In this document: positions 9,413 to 17,522 of the stretch, piece by piece
Layout: each line of letters starts with the position of its first letter
Numbering within the stretch: position 1 is the stretch's first letter
Source of the DNA: Anaerovibrio sp. RM50
Lineage (GTDB): Bacteria; Bacillota; Negativicutes; Selenomonadales; Selenomonadaceae
Assembly: GCF_000622005.1 (NCBI RefSeq)
Contig: NZ_JHWV01000005.1
Span: forward strand, 248,001 to 312,000
Direction of reading: 5' to 3'
Length of the DNA: 64,000 nucleotides
Notes under the pieces: model-generated
Seen by the model: the letters and a program-made list of their open reading frames with translations, nothing else
Database searches by the model: none
What the model was told of the DNA's origin: nothing
Program-made: the position numbers and the translations under genes

Positions 9413-11401
9413 TTGAGATTTGCTTCAAAGAATTCCAAGAAAAATTACAGAGCGTTGGCCTGTGCCATGGCCATGATGACAAGCTTGTCAGCTGCACAGC
9501 TTGCTTATGCAGAACCAACTGATTCCGGTGTTATAATCAACATGAAGGATGGAAAGCTGGCAGCTGTGTCAGAAACCGGCGCAGAGGCTGATATTGACAG
9601 AAATAAGCCGGAGGCTCCAACTGGGGAGGAATTTGCTGAGGAAGTTCAAATGGCTGCCGATGCCCAGAATGTTGCAAATGGAGCCAAGGAGGCAGCAGAA
9701 AAATGGAATGGGGAAAGACCTACTGATGCAGAGGTTACCACTGCGGCCCAGGCCCTGGTGGGAAAAACCATCATGGATTTAAGGGTTGAAGGGGCCACCG
9801 AGGATGTTTACAATACAGCTATGCTGTCCCTTTATTCCAAGGTTGGGGATTCCCTCACAATTGATGGCCTGTCCAAGGATGCCAACAATATTTATGAAAC
9901 AGGATATTTTTATGACCTTTATCCAAGCTTTGAGGAAATCCCGGAGGGTGTAATTGTTACTTATCACGTATTTACTACCCCGATGATTTCTGATATTGAG
10001 ATTACTGGCAACAGCAGCCGCGAGTCCACTGACAAGCTGATTAATGCCATGCAGTTAAAGCCTGGGGATCGTCTGAACCGTGTTTCCCTCCAGGAGGATT
10101 TGGCCAATATTAAGAAGGTCTATGTGAATGACGGCTATATTATGGCCAAGGTTCACGACATGGGCATGGATGAAAATGGAAAGATTTCCATCCAGGTCAA
10201 TGAAGGTATTCTTGAGGGCTACAAGGTTAAGGGCTTGAAGAAAACCAAGGAGAAGGTTGTTATCCGGGAGCTCCGTACCAAGGTGGGTGAGCCACTTAAC
10301 AAGAAGGATGTGGTACGCAGCTACAATCGTCTCACCAACCTAAATTATTTTGAGTCCATTGATATTAAGCCTATTCCGGGTGTGGAGCCTAACGCCTGCA
10401 TGCTGGAAATCGACATAACCGAGAAGAATACCGGTACCTTCGGCGTTGGTGCTGGTTACAGTACTGCTGACGGCCTTATCGGTATGATCAGTGTTGGTGA
10501 TACCAACTTCCGTGGAATTGGTGATTCCATAGGTGTTACATTTTCCATGAGCGGCTCCAGCACCGATGCCAGGGGCTGGTCCTTCTCCTATCGCAAGCCA
10601 TGGCTGGACAGCAAGGAAACAGCGGGTACTATTAAGATTTATAATCGTACCTACAGATACAATGATTATAACACCGAAGGTGATCTGCTGGAGGAAATGC
10701 TCCGTCATGCCAAGGGCTTTGAACTTGGATTTACCCGCCCTGTAAGCGAGTATTCAAAGAATGGTATTTACTTCAAGAACAGTGATGATGAGTATGATAC
10801 CCATAAGTCAGGTCCTATTGACCGCAGCAAGCCTGGATGGGCGGATTGGAACAGCAGGAACTTCGGTCTTACCCGCTCCATTACCCTGTCCCATACCACT
10901 GATACCAGGGATAATGTTATGTATCCAACTGAAGGTCATTATGTGCAGCTGGCAGCTGAGTTTGCTGGCTTTGGTGGTGACTTTAACTACCAGAAGTACA
11001 CCATTGATGATTCCTTCTACAGAAAGGTTGGCCGCAACCAGATCGTGGCTGTCCGCAATTCCTACGGACATTCTGGGAAAAATTTGAGTTATTTCAATAT
11101 GTTCAGAATTGGTGGTCAGAGTACTCTCCGTGGTTACCGTGATGACCAGTTCCGTGGTGACAGCATGTACATTGGCAGTCTGGAGTTCCGATTCCCTCTG
11201 GCCAATAAGATAAAGGGTGCTATATTTACTGACTGGGGTGGAGTATGGGGAACCAGGTGGGTTCCAAGTGAATTTAGTGTATTCCACGCCAGCGTAGGTT
11301 TCGGTGTTATGGTGGAAACACCAGTTGGGCCTATCCGCATTGATGTTGGTCACGGCTCTCAGGGTAACAGAGTACACTTTAATGTAGGTGCCTCCTTCTG
11401 A
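9413..11401 (+). CDS. bamA: BamA/Omp85 outer membrane protein assembly factor with three POTRA domains
   Basis: 662 aa. The TTG start is supported by CAGGAGGT 8 bp upstream and because only this start gives a full signal peptide (cleavage after AYA, residue 33). Residues 34-110 are an acidic, Ala-rich spacer. Three POTRA domains follow at about 112-190, 191-268 and 269-342, then a D15/Omp85 barrel at about 343-662 with the conserved lid-loop motif LRGYRDDQF and a terminal Phe (VHFNVGASF). E. coli BamA has five POTRAs and 810 aa. BamA inserts outer-membrane proteins into the outer membrane. Three POTRAs would also suit TamA, but skp and lpxD downstream favour BamA. Its stop overlaps the next start. 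Confidence 0.93.
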   Translation: MRFASKNSKKNYRALACAMAMMTSLSAAQLAYAEPTDSGVIINMKDGKLAAVSETGAEADIDRNKPEAPTGEEFAEEVQMAADAQNVANGAKEAAEKWNGERPTDAEVTTAAQALVGKTIMDLRVEGATEDVYNTAMLSLYSKVGDSLTIDGLSKDANNIYETGYFYDLYPSFEEIPEGVIVTYHVFTTPMISDIEITGNSSRESTDKLINAMQLKPGDRLNRVSLQEDLANIKKVYVNDGYIMAKVHDMGMDENGKISIQVNEGILEGYKVKGLKKTKEKVVIRELRTKVGEPLNKKDVVRSYNRLTNLNYFESIDIKPIPGVEPNACMLEIDITEKNTGTFGVGAGYSTADGLIGMISVGDTNFRGIGDSIGVTFSMSGSSTDARGWSFSYRKPWLDSKETAGTIKIYNRTYRYNDYNTEGDLLEEMLRHAKGFELGFTRPVSEYSKNGIYFKNSDDEYDTHKSGPIDRSKPGWADWNSRNFGLTRSITLSHTTDTRDNVMYPTEGHYVQLAAEFAGFGGDFNYQKYTIDDSFYRKVGRNQIVAVRNSYGHSGKNLSYFNMFRIGGQSTLRGYRDDQFRGDSMYIGSLEFRFPLANKIKGAIFTDWGGVWGTRWVPSEFSVFHASVGFGVMVETPVGPIRIDVGHGSQGNRVHFNVGASF

Positions 11402-12759
11402 TGAGGGATTGGGGCTTTGTAAAAGGTAACTTAATAAAGAGATCTTTCAAATTATTGATGCTGGCCATGGTTTTCATGGCCGGTATCAGTTTTTCTCCGG
11501 ATAATTCTGTTTACGCAGAGAAGGTAATTTCTTCAAGGGCACTGGGTCAGGTGGAGAGTGTGAAGGCCACTATTTACAGCGACGGTCATATTCCAGATGG
11601 GGTGTGCCAGCGTATGGAAAAAAGTGTCCAAGCCATTGGGACCCAGCTCCTTGAAGGAAAAAACCTTGAAAATGTCCAGTCCCAGCGGGTCCATTATGAG
11701 GATGTAATTCGCCAGGTCTTTGACAAGGTTCTGGTGGGTTATACAGTAAGGTCTGTGGAGATTCAGCCCGGGGAGGAGCTTAATATTTCCGTAGGTCTTT
11801 TGGGCTGGAATGATAAAATTAATTCCGTTACTGTGGAAACCCGTGTTGAGGGTATGCCACAGGTGGTGGAAAGGCTTCTGCTGGAGGATATATCCGGCAT
11901 GGACCAGCTCTATACAGATATGCTGCGGGGCCTTCCCCTGGCGGCGGTGGACTGGACCAACGGTGTTATGAAGCATAGAGTCAATGACTTTATGAATGAA
12001 AGGGCACCGGAATTTCGGGCGGACTTTGATGTGGAGGTTGGGGAAGATACCAAGGTAACTGTGGATGTATATCCACGGCTGCCAGTGGTGCGGACCATTG
12101 ACCTCAGTATGAGATCCGATACCCTGCCAAATGCCGCACTTCTTACGGAGCGCCAGAATATGCAGGATGGGGCAGATATGTTTGTGGGAGTGCCAGTGGC
12201 CTTTGTAAAGCGTCATGAGGAAACCATAGAGGAGCTTCTGGCCAAGCGTATTGACGATCTGGAGGTGGCTAAATTCTGGGGCATACACACCAAGGTGGAT
12301 ATTAAGCCCGCTGAGCGCATGGAGGTTATGAGCCGCTCTGATTCCCGCAACGTATACGTTCGTTTTGAGGGCTGGGGTGAGCTGGGCCATCGTGAAGGCA
12401 ATGGAGATAACGGGGAGATAATGTTCCGTGGGATTTTTGCCAAGCAGTTTACAAGCCGTGACGGAGTCTTTGCCCTGGTGGATTTCTACCCAAAGAATAC
12501 CCGTTGGGACTTTGATTTGGGCCTTTATCGGGAGCTTCTTCCCAAGGTTAAGGCCAATGTGCGTTATTCCCTTCGTGACAAATACTGGAAGGGTGGCATA
12601 GAGTACAATTTTGCCAAGCGTCTCGCCTTCCGCTACGAATACAGGAATCTGAATCATATCAGCGAGTTTGCCTTAAGGTATAAGCTTCACGATTTTCTGG
12701 CTCTGGAGGCAGTTATGGATAATGATGATAAATGGTTGCGGTTCATAGGATATTTTTAA
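11401..12759 (+). CDS. Secreted protein of unknown function with a beta-rich, possibly outer-membrane C-terminus
   Basis: 452 aa, translationally coupled to bamA: bamA's TGA and this ATG share one base (TGATG). A signal peptide ends near VYA (residues 37-39). Residues 40-320 show mixed alpha/beta sequence with two stretches (around VRSVEIQPGEELNISVGLLG and TKVTVDVYPRLPVVRTIDLS) that recall POTRA-like strands but are not convincing. The last 115 residues or so alternate polar and hydrophobic, with many aromatic residues and short turns, and end in FIGYF. That suits about eight outer-membrane strands. I do not recognise a named family. Tight coupling to bamA and a position before three skp genes suggest a role in outer-membrane assembly. 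Confidence 0.85.
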   Translation: MRDWGFVKGNLIKRSFKLLMLAMVFMAGISFSPDNSVYAEKVISSRALGQVESVKATIYSDGHIPDGVCQRMEKSVQAIGTQLLEGKNLENVQSQRVHYEDVIRQVFDKVLVGYTVRSVEIQPGEELNISVGLLGWNDKINSVTVETRVEGMPQVVERLLLEDISGMDQLYTDMLRGLPLAAVDWTNGVMKHRVNDFMNERAPEFRADFDVEVGEDTKVTVDVYPRLPVVRTIDLSMRSDTLPNAALLTERQNMQDGADMFVGVPVAFVKRHEETIEELLAKRIDDLEVAKFWGIHTKVDIKPAERMEVMSRSDSRNVYVRFEGWGELGHREGNGDNGEIMFRGIFAKQFTSRDGVFALVDFYPKNTRWDFDLGLYRELLPKVKANVRYSLRDKYWKGGIEYNFAKRLAFRYEYRNLNHISEFALRYKLHDFLALEAVMDNDDKWLRFIGYF

Positions 12760-12769
12760 TCTATATTTT

Positions 12770-12799
12770 ATGGCAAATTTTGAACATTTGCGTTATAAT
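12770..12799 (+). promoter_or_regulatory. Promoter of the skp-lpxD group, conserved 29-bp element copy A
   Basis: -35 ATGGCA (12770-12775), 18-bp spacer, -10 TATAAT (12794-12799). From 12771 the 29 bases differ from copy B (21736-21764) at only two positions and from copy C (39839-39867) at four. The spacer contains an inverted repeat GCAAAT-N7-ATTTGC (12773-12791). Conservation through the whole spacer is more than a plain promoter needs. Confidence 0.78.
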
Positions 12800-12802
12800 T
12801 AA

Positions 12803-12837
12803 TGCTGTCATGAGGCGAGATTTTTGCCGTGACAGTG
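12803..12837 (+). other. 5'-leader hairpin upstream of skp
   Basis: CTGTCA (12805-12810) pairs with TGACAG (12830-12835) and an inner GGC (12814-12816) with GCC (12826-12828). There is no T-run, so it is not a terminator. It starts a few bases after the -10 box and would lie at the very 5' end of the skp mRNA, where it could affect stability. Confidence 0.5.
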
Positions 12838-12875
12838 CAATAATATATTTTTATTCACAAAAAGGAGAAAAAATT

Positions 12876-13340
12876 ATGGTACAGTTAAAGAAAACCCAGG
12901 TTAAGATTATCAGCGTTCTCATTGCTTTGGTATTTGTAGGTTCCGTTGTGGCTCTGGCATTGTCCCAGTCCAACAACAGCATTGCCAATGCAGCAGCATC
13001 CTCCAACGTAGGTGTTGTGGATTATGCACAGTTCGGTTCCATTAAGGATGTTACCGACATGCAGGCTCAGATGCAGAAGCTGGCCCAGGATGCCGAGCAG
13101 GAGTTCAACCAGAAGGCTGCAGGCATGAGCGACGAGCAGAAGCAGGAGTACTACCAGCAGACCATGCAGCGTCTCCAGCAGCAGCAGGCTGATATGATGG
13201 AGCCAGTTCGCGCCAAGATTGAGGCTGCTGTTAAGGAAGTAGCTGAGGCCAAGGGCATTTCCATCGTAATCAACAAGGAAGCTGTTGTATACGGCGGCAC
13301 TGACCTGACTCAGGACGTTCTCAAGAAGCTGAACAAGTAA
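12876..13340 (+). CDS. skp: Skp/OmpH family periplasmic chaperone 1
   Basis: 154 aa. The ATG at 12876 follows AAAGGAGA at an 8-bp gap; earlier in-frame starts would lie inside the promoter and leader. A hydrophobic N-terminal segment (residues 10-30) with possible cleavage near ANAA makes it exported or N-terminally anchored. The Skp core follows: a short strand VGVVDYAQF, a long Gln/Lys/Glu coiled-coil arm (about 55-105), then a return strand ISIVINKEAVVYGGTDLTQDV. The family forms trimers that carry unfolded outer-membrane proteins to Bam. It is first of three tandem paralogues. Confidence 0.92.
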   Translation: MVQLKKTQVKIISVLIALVFVGSVVALALSQSNNSIANAAASSNVGVVDYAQFGSIKDVTDMQAQMQKLAQDAEQEFNQKAAGMSDEQKQEYYQQTMQRLQQQQADMMEPVRAKIEAAVKEVAEAKGISIVINKEAVVYGGTDLTQDVLKKLNK

Positions 13341-13366
13341 TTTAAATTTTAAATGAGATAACTAAG

Positions 13367-13396
13367 GTGCCGAGCACATTGTGCTCGGTACTTTAT
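13367..13396 (+). terminator. Attenuator or terminator between skp paralogues 1 and 2
   Basis: 11-bp stem GTGCCGAGCAC / GTGCTCGGTAC (one G-T pair) with an ATT loop, followed by TTTATT. The short T-run suggests partial read-through into the next skp gene. Confidence 0.6.
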
Positions 13397-13419
13397 TAAC
13401 TCATAAAAGGGGGACTCTT

Positions 13420-14484
13420 ATGGCTGTTAAGGAAAACCGGGATAAGTCAAATGAAAATGATAACAGCTTAAGAAGCAGACGGATATGGATGGGAGCAGCG
13501 GCTATTACGGTTCTTGTTGTAGCGCTTTTTTTTCTGTTTAATCGTCAGGAGCCCCTAAAGAGTGTCCAGGAGCCTGATATAGGCGTCATTGACATGGGGG
13601 AGGTTATGAGGGCCCACAAGGACTTTGGACAGCTCCAGACCTTAATGCGGGAAACTGCCGCCCTGGAGGCAGAATTGAAGCTTAAGGGCTTTGAAATGAC
13701 AGCACTGGCAGCCCAGGCTGATAAAAAACTTTTTGATGATGCTGCCAGACAAAAGGCCAATCTGGAGATTATTACCAGACATTCAGAAATGATGGATGAG
13801 CTGAAGGTGCGGGCCGACAATATTTACAGTCGCATGAAGCCCCAGTTTGACAAGGAGCGGGAGGCCATTGACAAGGAATATGGCAACCGCATTCTCAACA
13901 TCCAGCTTAAGGCAGATAATGCCACCACACTGGAGCTGACAGATGAGGAAAGGGCAGCCCTTCGGGCAGAGTGGAATCGTCTGAAGGATGAGCGCAATGA
14001 AAGACACAACAAGCTTGTGGCTGACCAGCAGCGCCGCTATGAGGCAGCAGTGGAGGCTGAGACAGGTGAAATGAGACGGGCAATGGTGGCAGAACGGGCC
14101 AGCATAGAGGGCAAAGCCCAGGCTGATGAGATGCAGCATTTCGCAGAGGTCCAGGACAGAAATGCCCAGGCCATTGATGATGCCATGAAGCCAATTCAGC
14201 TGAAGATGGATATGGCCAAGAAAAAAACTGCTTTGGAATTAAAGCTTACGGAGATGAAGCTTTTGGAGCAGAAGATCTTTGATGATATTTGCAGCAGGGC
14301 AGCCAAGCTGGCCATAGTCCATCACCTTGATTTGATAATTGCAGATCCTATAGATAATATACTGGGAATGGAGTATAATAGCCTTGGTCTGGGTGAGTGG
14401 CATGAGCTCAGGTCCCCGATTATTGGCATTAATACTCTGGATTTGACCCAGGAAATGCTGCAGGAAATGAAAAATATTCAGTAA
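13420..14484 (+). CDS. Enlarged, membrane-anchored Skp/OmpH-like protein 2
   Basis: 354 aa, about twice the usual Skp length. The ATG at 13420 follows AAAAGGGGG; upstream in-frame codons lie in the terminator hairpin. A charged cytoplasmic start (residues 1-21) precedes an uncleaved-looking helix at about 22-40 (MGAAAITVLVVALFFLF). The Skp-like strand IGVIDMGEVM follows, then about 220 residues of highly charged coiled coil, and an end (LDLIIADPIDN, NTLDLTQEMLQEM) that aligns with the end of Skp 1. It looks like a Skp with long arms held at the inner membrane. The function of this enlarged form is not known to me. Confidence 0.86.
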   Translation: MAVKENRDKSNENDNSLRSRRIWMGAAAITVLVVALFFLFNRQEPLKSVQEPDIGVIDMGEVMRAHKDFGQLQTLMRETAALEAELKLKGFEMTALAAQADKKLFDDAARQKANLEIITRHSEMMDELKVRADNIYSRMKPQFDKEREAIDKEYGNRILNIQLKADNATTLELTDEERAALRAEWNRLKDERNERHNKLVADQQRRYEAAVEAETGEMRRAMVAERASIEGKAQADEMQHFAEVQDRNAQAIDDAMKPIQLKMDMAKKKTALELKLTEMKLLEQKIFDDICSRAAKLAIVHHLDLIIADPIDNILGMEYNSLGLGEWHELRSPIIGINTLDLTQEMLQEMKNIQ

Positions 14485-14525
14485 TTATTTATTATTTTTA
14501 TTTAATGAAAAGAGGCCGTATTTTA

Positions 14526-14975
14526 ATGAATTTCAAGAAGAAAACTCTGGTTTTGGCAATGACCGCAGTGTGCGCCATGATGTTAACAGCCGGCTGCGGC
14601 AAGGTAAATATGGGTTATGTGGATTATTCCCGGGTTCAGACTGAGGCACCTCAGATAAAGAGCTCCATGGAGGAAATGCAGAAGCGCATGGAGGAGTTCC
14701 AGAAGGATGCCACAAAGCAGCTTCAGGAGCAGGGGGCAAATATTCAGTCTGAAGAGGACGCCCAGAAGTTCCAGGAGCTTCAGCAGCAGCTGAGAATGCA
14801 GGGGGCTGGTATCCAGCAGCAGTACGCCACCCAGGTTCAGTCAAAGATTTATGCTGCCATGGATGGCATCGCCAAGGAAAAGAAGCTGGATGCTGTGGTT
14901 AAGAGCGACGGCAAGGATGGTCTGATTATTGGCGGTGTGGACGTTACTGATGATGTAATCGCCAAATTGCAGTAA
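14526..14975 (+). CDS. Lipoprotein Skp/OmpH family protein 3
   Basis: 149 aa. The ATG at 14526 is chosen over 14505 because it leaves a standard lipoprotein signal with lipobox LTAGC (Cys at about residue 25) and an AAAGAGG upstream. The core repeats Skp 1: strand VNMGYVDYSRVQ, Gln/Glu-rich coiled coil, and the closing KLDAVVKSDGKDGLIIGGVDV with VTDDVIAKLQ. It is therefore probably fixed to a membrane by lipid, unlike Skp 1 and Skp 2. It lies 27 bp before lpxD, as skp genes do in many LPS-making bacteria. Confidence 0.9.
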   Translation: MNFKKKTLVLAMTAVCAMMLTAGCGKVNMGYVDYSRVQTEAPQIKSSMEEMQKRMEEFQKDATKQLQEQGANIQSEEDAQKFQELQQQLRMQGAGIQQQYATQVQSKIYAAMDGIAKEKKLDAVVKSDGKDGLIIGGVDVTDDVIAKLQ

Positions 14976-15002
14976 TCTGTGATTTAAGGGAGATTTGGGA
15001 AT

Positions 15003-16022
15003 ATGAAAATGACATTACAGGAGATAGCAACACTGGTGGGAGGCCGCCTGGCCGGGGATTCTTCCATTGTCATTGGCGGGGTTAACAACATCGAGGGCGC
15101 AACCAAGGATGATGTGACCTTTGCTGACGAGGCCCATGTGGAGGAGGCTGCGGCTTCCAAGGCGGGGGCTGTTTTCCTGCCTAATACCGTGGAGGCGGAT
15201 TTTCCTCTTCCTGCAATTTACGTAGAGAACCCAAGAGCTGCCTTTGCAATTCTCTTGACCACCTTTACACCGCCAATTCAGCATGAAAAGGGTGTAAGCC
15301 CTGAGGCTCATATTGGCAATGATGTTACCATTGGCAAGGATGTAACCATTTTGCCTTTTGCTTATGTGGATGACCATGCTGTAATCGGTGACAGGGTTGT
15401 TATTTATCCTCATGTTTACGTGGGGCAGTATGTAACTGTGGATGACGATGCTATTCTTTATTCCAGCGTTACTGTCCGTGAGCACTGCAAGGTGGGTAAG
15501 CGGGTTATCGTTCACAGCTCTGCTGTAATCGGTGCAGATGGCTTTGGCTTTACCACCAAGGATGGGGTTCACACCAAGGTGCCTCAGGTGGGCAACGTGG
15601 TGCTGGAGGACGATACGGAAATCGGCGCCCATGCAGGCATTGACCGCGCCACCATTGGCTCCACCATTATTGGCAAGGGCACCAAGATAGATAATCTGGT
15701 GCATATTGGCCATAACTGCCATATTGGCCCTGGCAACCTTATTGTGGCTCAGACCGGTATTTCCGGCTCCACCAATACTGGGGCCAATGTTACCTTCGGG
15801 GGCCAGACAGGCACCGTTGGCCACATCAATATCGGTGGCAATTCCGTATTTGCTGCCAGAAGCGGTATTATCGGCAATACCCCAGAGAGGGTATTCTATG
15901 CGGGCTTCCCGGCAAGACCACATCAGGAGTGGCTCCGCATGCAGGCCCATATGGCAAAGCTCAATGATATGAGCAAGAAGATCAAGGCTCTGGAAAAGAA
16001 AATCGAAGAACTGACAAAATAA
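15003..16022 (+). CDS. lpxD: UDP-3-O-acylglucosamine N-acyltransferase LpxD
   Basis: 339 aa, ATG. It adds the N-linked acyl chain in the third step of lipid A synthesis in the cytoplasm. An N-terminal uridine-binding domain (residues 1-100) is followed by a left-handed beta-helix of hexapeptide repeats (about 105-300, e.g. IGNDVTIGKDVTI). The family's catalytic-His region is seen in LVHIGHNCHIGPG, and the C-terminal helix has LRMQAHMAKL and a Lys-rich end. It follows three skp genes, a common arrangement, and ends at a strong terminator. Confidence 0.97.
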   Translation: MKMTLQEIATLVGGRLAGDSSIVIGGVNNIEGATKDDVTFADEAHVEEAAASKAGAVFLPNTVEADFPLPAIYVENPRAAFAILLTTFTPPIQHEKGVSPEAHIGNDVTIGKDVTILPFAYVDDHAVIGDRVVIYPHVYVGQYVTVDDDAILYSSVTVREHCKVGKRVIVHSSAVIGADGFGFTTKDGVHTKVPQVGNVVLEDDTEIGAHAGIDRATIGSTIIGKGTKIDNLVHIGHNCHIGPGNLIVAQTGISGSTNTGANVTFGGQTGTVGHINIGGNSVFAARSGIIGNTPERVFYAGFPARPHQEWLRMQAHMAKLNDMSKKIKALEKKIEELTK

Positions 16023-16033
16023 TATATAAATGT

Positions 16034-16075
16034 AGACGGGAACTGGTATCTTTAGCATAGTTCCCGTCTTTTTTA
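16034..16075 (+). terminator. Rho-independent terminator after lpxD
   Basis: Perfect 11-bp stem AGACGGGAACT / AGTTCCCGTCT with a 14-nt loop, then six T. It ends the skp-lpxD transcript. Confidence 0.92.
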
Positions 16076-16159
16076 TATAGCAATATAATTATTGATTATG
16101 TAATTATAATTTTTATTAATTTAAGACAGATTGCCTATGGAAAAGGGACTTAAATTGTA

Positions 16160-16188
16160 TAAACATTTAAACTCTTTCGTGATATAAT
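16160..16188 (+). promoter_or_regulatory. Probable promoter of the glycerophosphodiesterase gene
   Basis: A good -10 TATAAT (16183-16188) has only a weak -35 (TAAACA, 16160-16165) 17 bp upstream. Transcription would begin about 28 bp before the ATG. Confidence 0.45.
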
Positions 16189-16222
16189 TACGATAGTTTC
16201 ATTATTTTAAGGGGGAAATAAA

Positions 16223-17365
16223 ATGAAATTCAATCGTAAAAAAATCGCTATGGGTATTTTGGCAGCAGTAATGGCCACAGGGGTAGCCGGATTTACTGAT
16301 GCACCACAGGCTGAGGCAAAGGTAGACTTTGGGGATGTCTTTGATTTCGAGCCTCATCGTGGCGGCCGTGATGCCCGTCCTGAGAATACTCTGTATTCTT
16401 ATGCTTATGCCATTGAAAATGGTGCAACCTGCATCGAGTGCGATATGCAGTTCACCGGGGATGGTGACATTGTAATGAGCCACAATCCAATCCTTAATCA
16501 CGAAATTACCCGTGATGCAAATGGCAATTGGATTGAAGACGGCAAATATGATATCCGCAAGATGACTGTTGCTGAAATTCAGAAGTTCAACGTTTCCAAG
16601 ATTAATCCTGAGGTTCCTTACCATCAGCTTCATGGCCAGACCAGAGTAGATCCTGAGTTTGCCCAGATTCCTACTTTGGAGCAGCTTTTCCAGCTGGTTA
16701 AGGCATCCGGCAATGAGAACGTTAAGTTCAACATCGAGACCAAGTCCTACCCTGATCCACTGATGGGTACTGCTTATACAGGCAATGCTGACAAGAAGGC
16801 TTTCCTCACCCGCTTCAACGAGCTGGTAGCAAAGTATGGTATGGAGGACCGTGTTGTTCTTCAGTCCTTTGACTGGGAAACCCTCATGATGGAAAAGAAG
16901 ATGAATCCAAACATCACCCTTTCCGCTCTCATTGAGGAAGAACCATCATGGGGCAAGTCCGCAGAGTCCCTGAGAGCTTTCGACAAGGAGCCTTCTCCAT
17001 GGCTGGGCGGCCTTGATATCAAGGATTTCAAGGGTGACGCTGTAGCTGCTGCCCATTCCTTCGGTGCTGATATCGTTTCTCCATATTATGGGGAAATCAG
17101 CAAGAACATGGTTGATGAAGCTCATTCCTTGGGCATGAAGGTTGTTCCTTGGACTGTAAATGATGTTAAGGATATGGAAATGATGTACGACATGGGCGTT
17201 GATGGCCTTATTTCTGATAAGCCATGGATTCTCCGTTCCTTCCTGGAAAAGAAGGGTGCAAAGCTCTATCCTAAGCATCCATTCAAGTCCGAGTTCCATC
17301 TGGATCCGGACCATGTAGAGGTTCAGGCTGCCAAGGTTACCGGCGGTGCTGATGCTTCCTACTAA
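16223..17365 (+). CDS. glpQ: Periplasmic glycerophosphodiester phosphodiesterase
   Basis: 380 aa, ATG with AAGGGGGA upstream. A signal peptide ends near AEA (residues 31-33). The GDPD domain covers the rest: PHRGGRDARPENT holds the first catalytic His, and CIECDMQFTGDGDIVMSHN holds the metal-binding Glu/Asp and second His. The family releases alcohols from glycerophosphodiesters, giving glycerol-3-phosphate. It has its own promoter and terminator and interrupts the lipid A genes, so it is its own transcript. It may recycle headgroups of deacylated phospholipids (inference from context). Confidence 0.93.
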   Translation: MKFNRKKIAMGILAAVMATGVAGFTDAPQAEAKVDFGDVFDFEPHRGGRDARPENTLYSYAYAIENGATCIECDMQFTGDGDIVMSHNPILNHEITRDANGNWIEDGKYDIRKMTVAEIQKFNVSKINPEVPYHQLHGQTRVDPEFAQIPTLEQLFQLVKASGNENVKFNIETKSYPDPLMGTAYTGNADKKAFLTRFNELVAKYGMEDRVVLQSFDWETLMMEKKMNPNITLSALIEEEPSWGKSAESLRAFDKEPSPWLGGLDIKDFKGDAVAAAHSFGADIVSPYYGEISKNMVDEAHSLGMKVVPWTVNDVKDMEMMYDMGVDGLISDKPWILRSFLEKKGAKLYPKHPFKSEFHLDPDHVEVQAAKVTGGADASY

Positions 17366-17397
17366 TATGGCAGCTGCAAGATAACATAAACGTAATT

Positions 17398-17440
17398 AAC
17401 TCCTGCAATCACCTGTGAAGGGTGACTGCAGGAGTTTTTT
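17398..17440 (+). terminator. Rho-independent terminator after glpQ
   Basis: Stem AACTCCTGCA / TGCAGGAGTT with an inner TCACC / GGTGA stem, then six T (17435-17440). Confidence 0.92.
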
Positions 17441-17467
17441 GTATATATTACTTCTTTGTGGTATGAT
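17439..17467 (+). promoter_or_regulatory. Probable lpxL promoter
   Basis: TTGTAT (17439-17444), 17-bp spacer, TATGAT (17462-17467), directly after the glpQ terminator and 56 bp before the chosen lpxL ATG. Confidence 0.45.
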
Positions 17468-17522
17468 AAATAGGCTTCAAAAAATAACAACTGATATTTT
17501 TCTGTTTTTGAAAGGATTTATC

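Noticed and set aside
11533-12657. Long minus-strand open frame (374 codons) opposite the gene after bamA
   Set aside because: The plus-strand gene has a signal peptide, a coupled start and a sensible composition; the antisense frame has none.
12771-12799. Sigma-54 (-24/-12) promoter reading of the TGGCA...TTGC element
   Set aside because: The distance between GG and GC is 16 bp in place of 10, and a good TATAAT follows at -10 spacing.
12732-12875. Longer start for skp 1
   Set aside because: It would overlap the preceding gene, the promoter and the leader hairpin.
15015-16058. Long minus-strand open frame (347 codons) opposite lpxD
   Set aside because: It lies fully over lpxD, has no ribosome site and an unlikely amino acid mix; codon use of the real gene leaves the opposite frame open.
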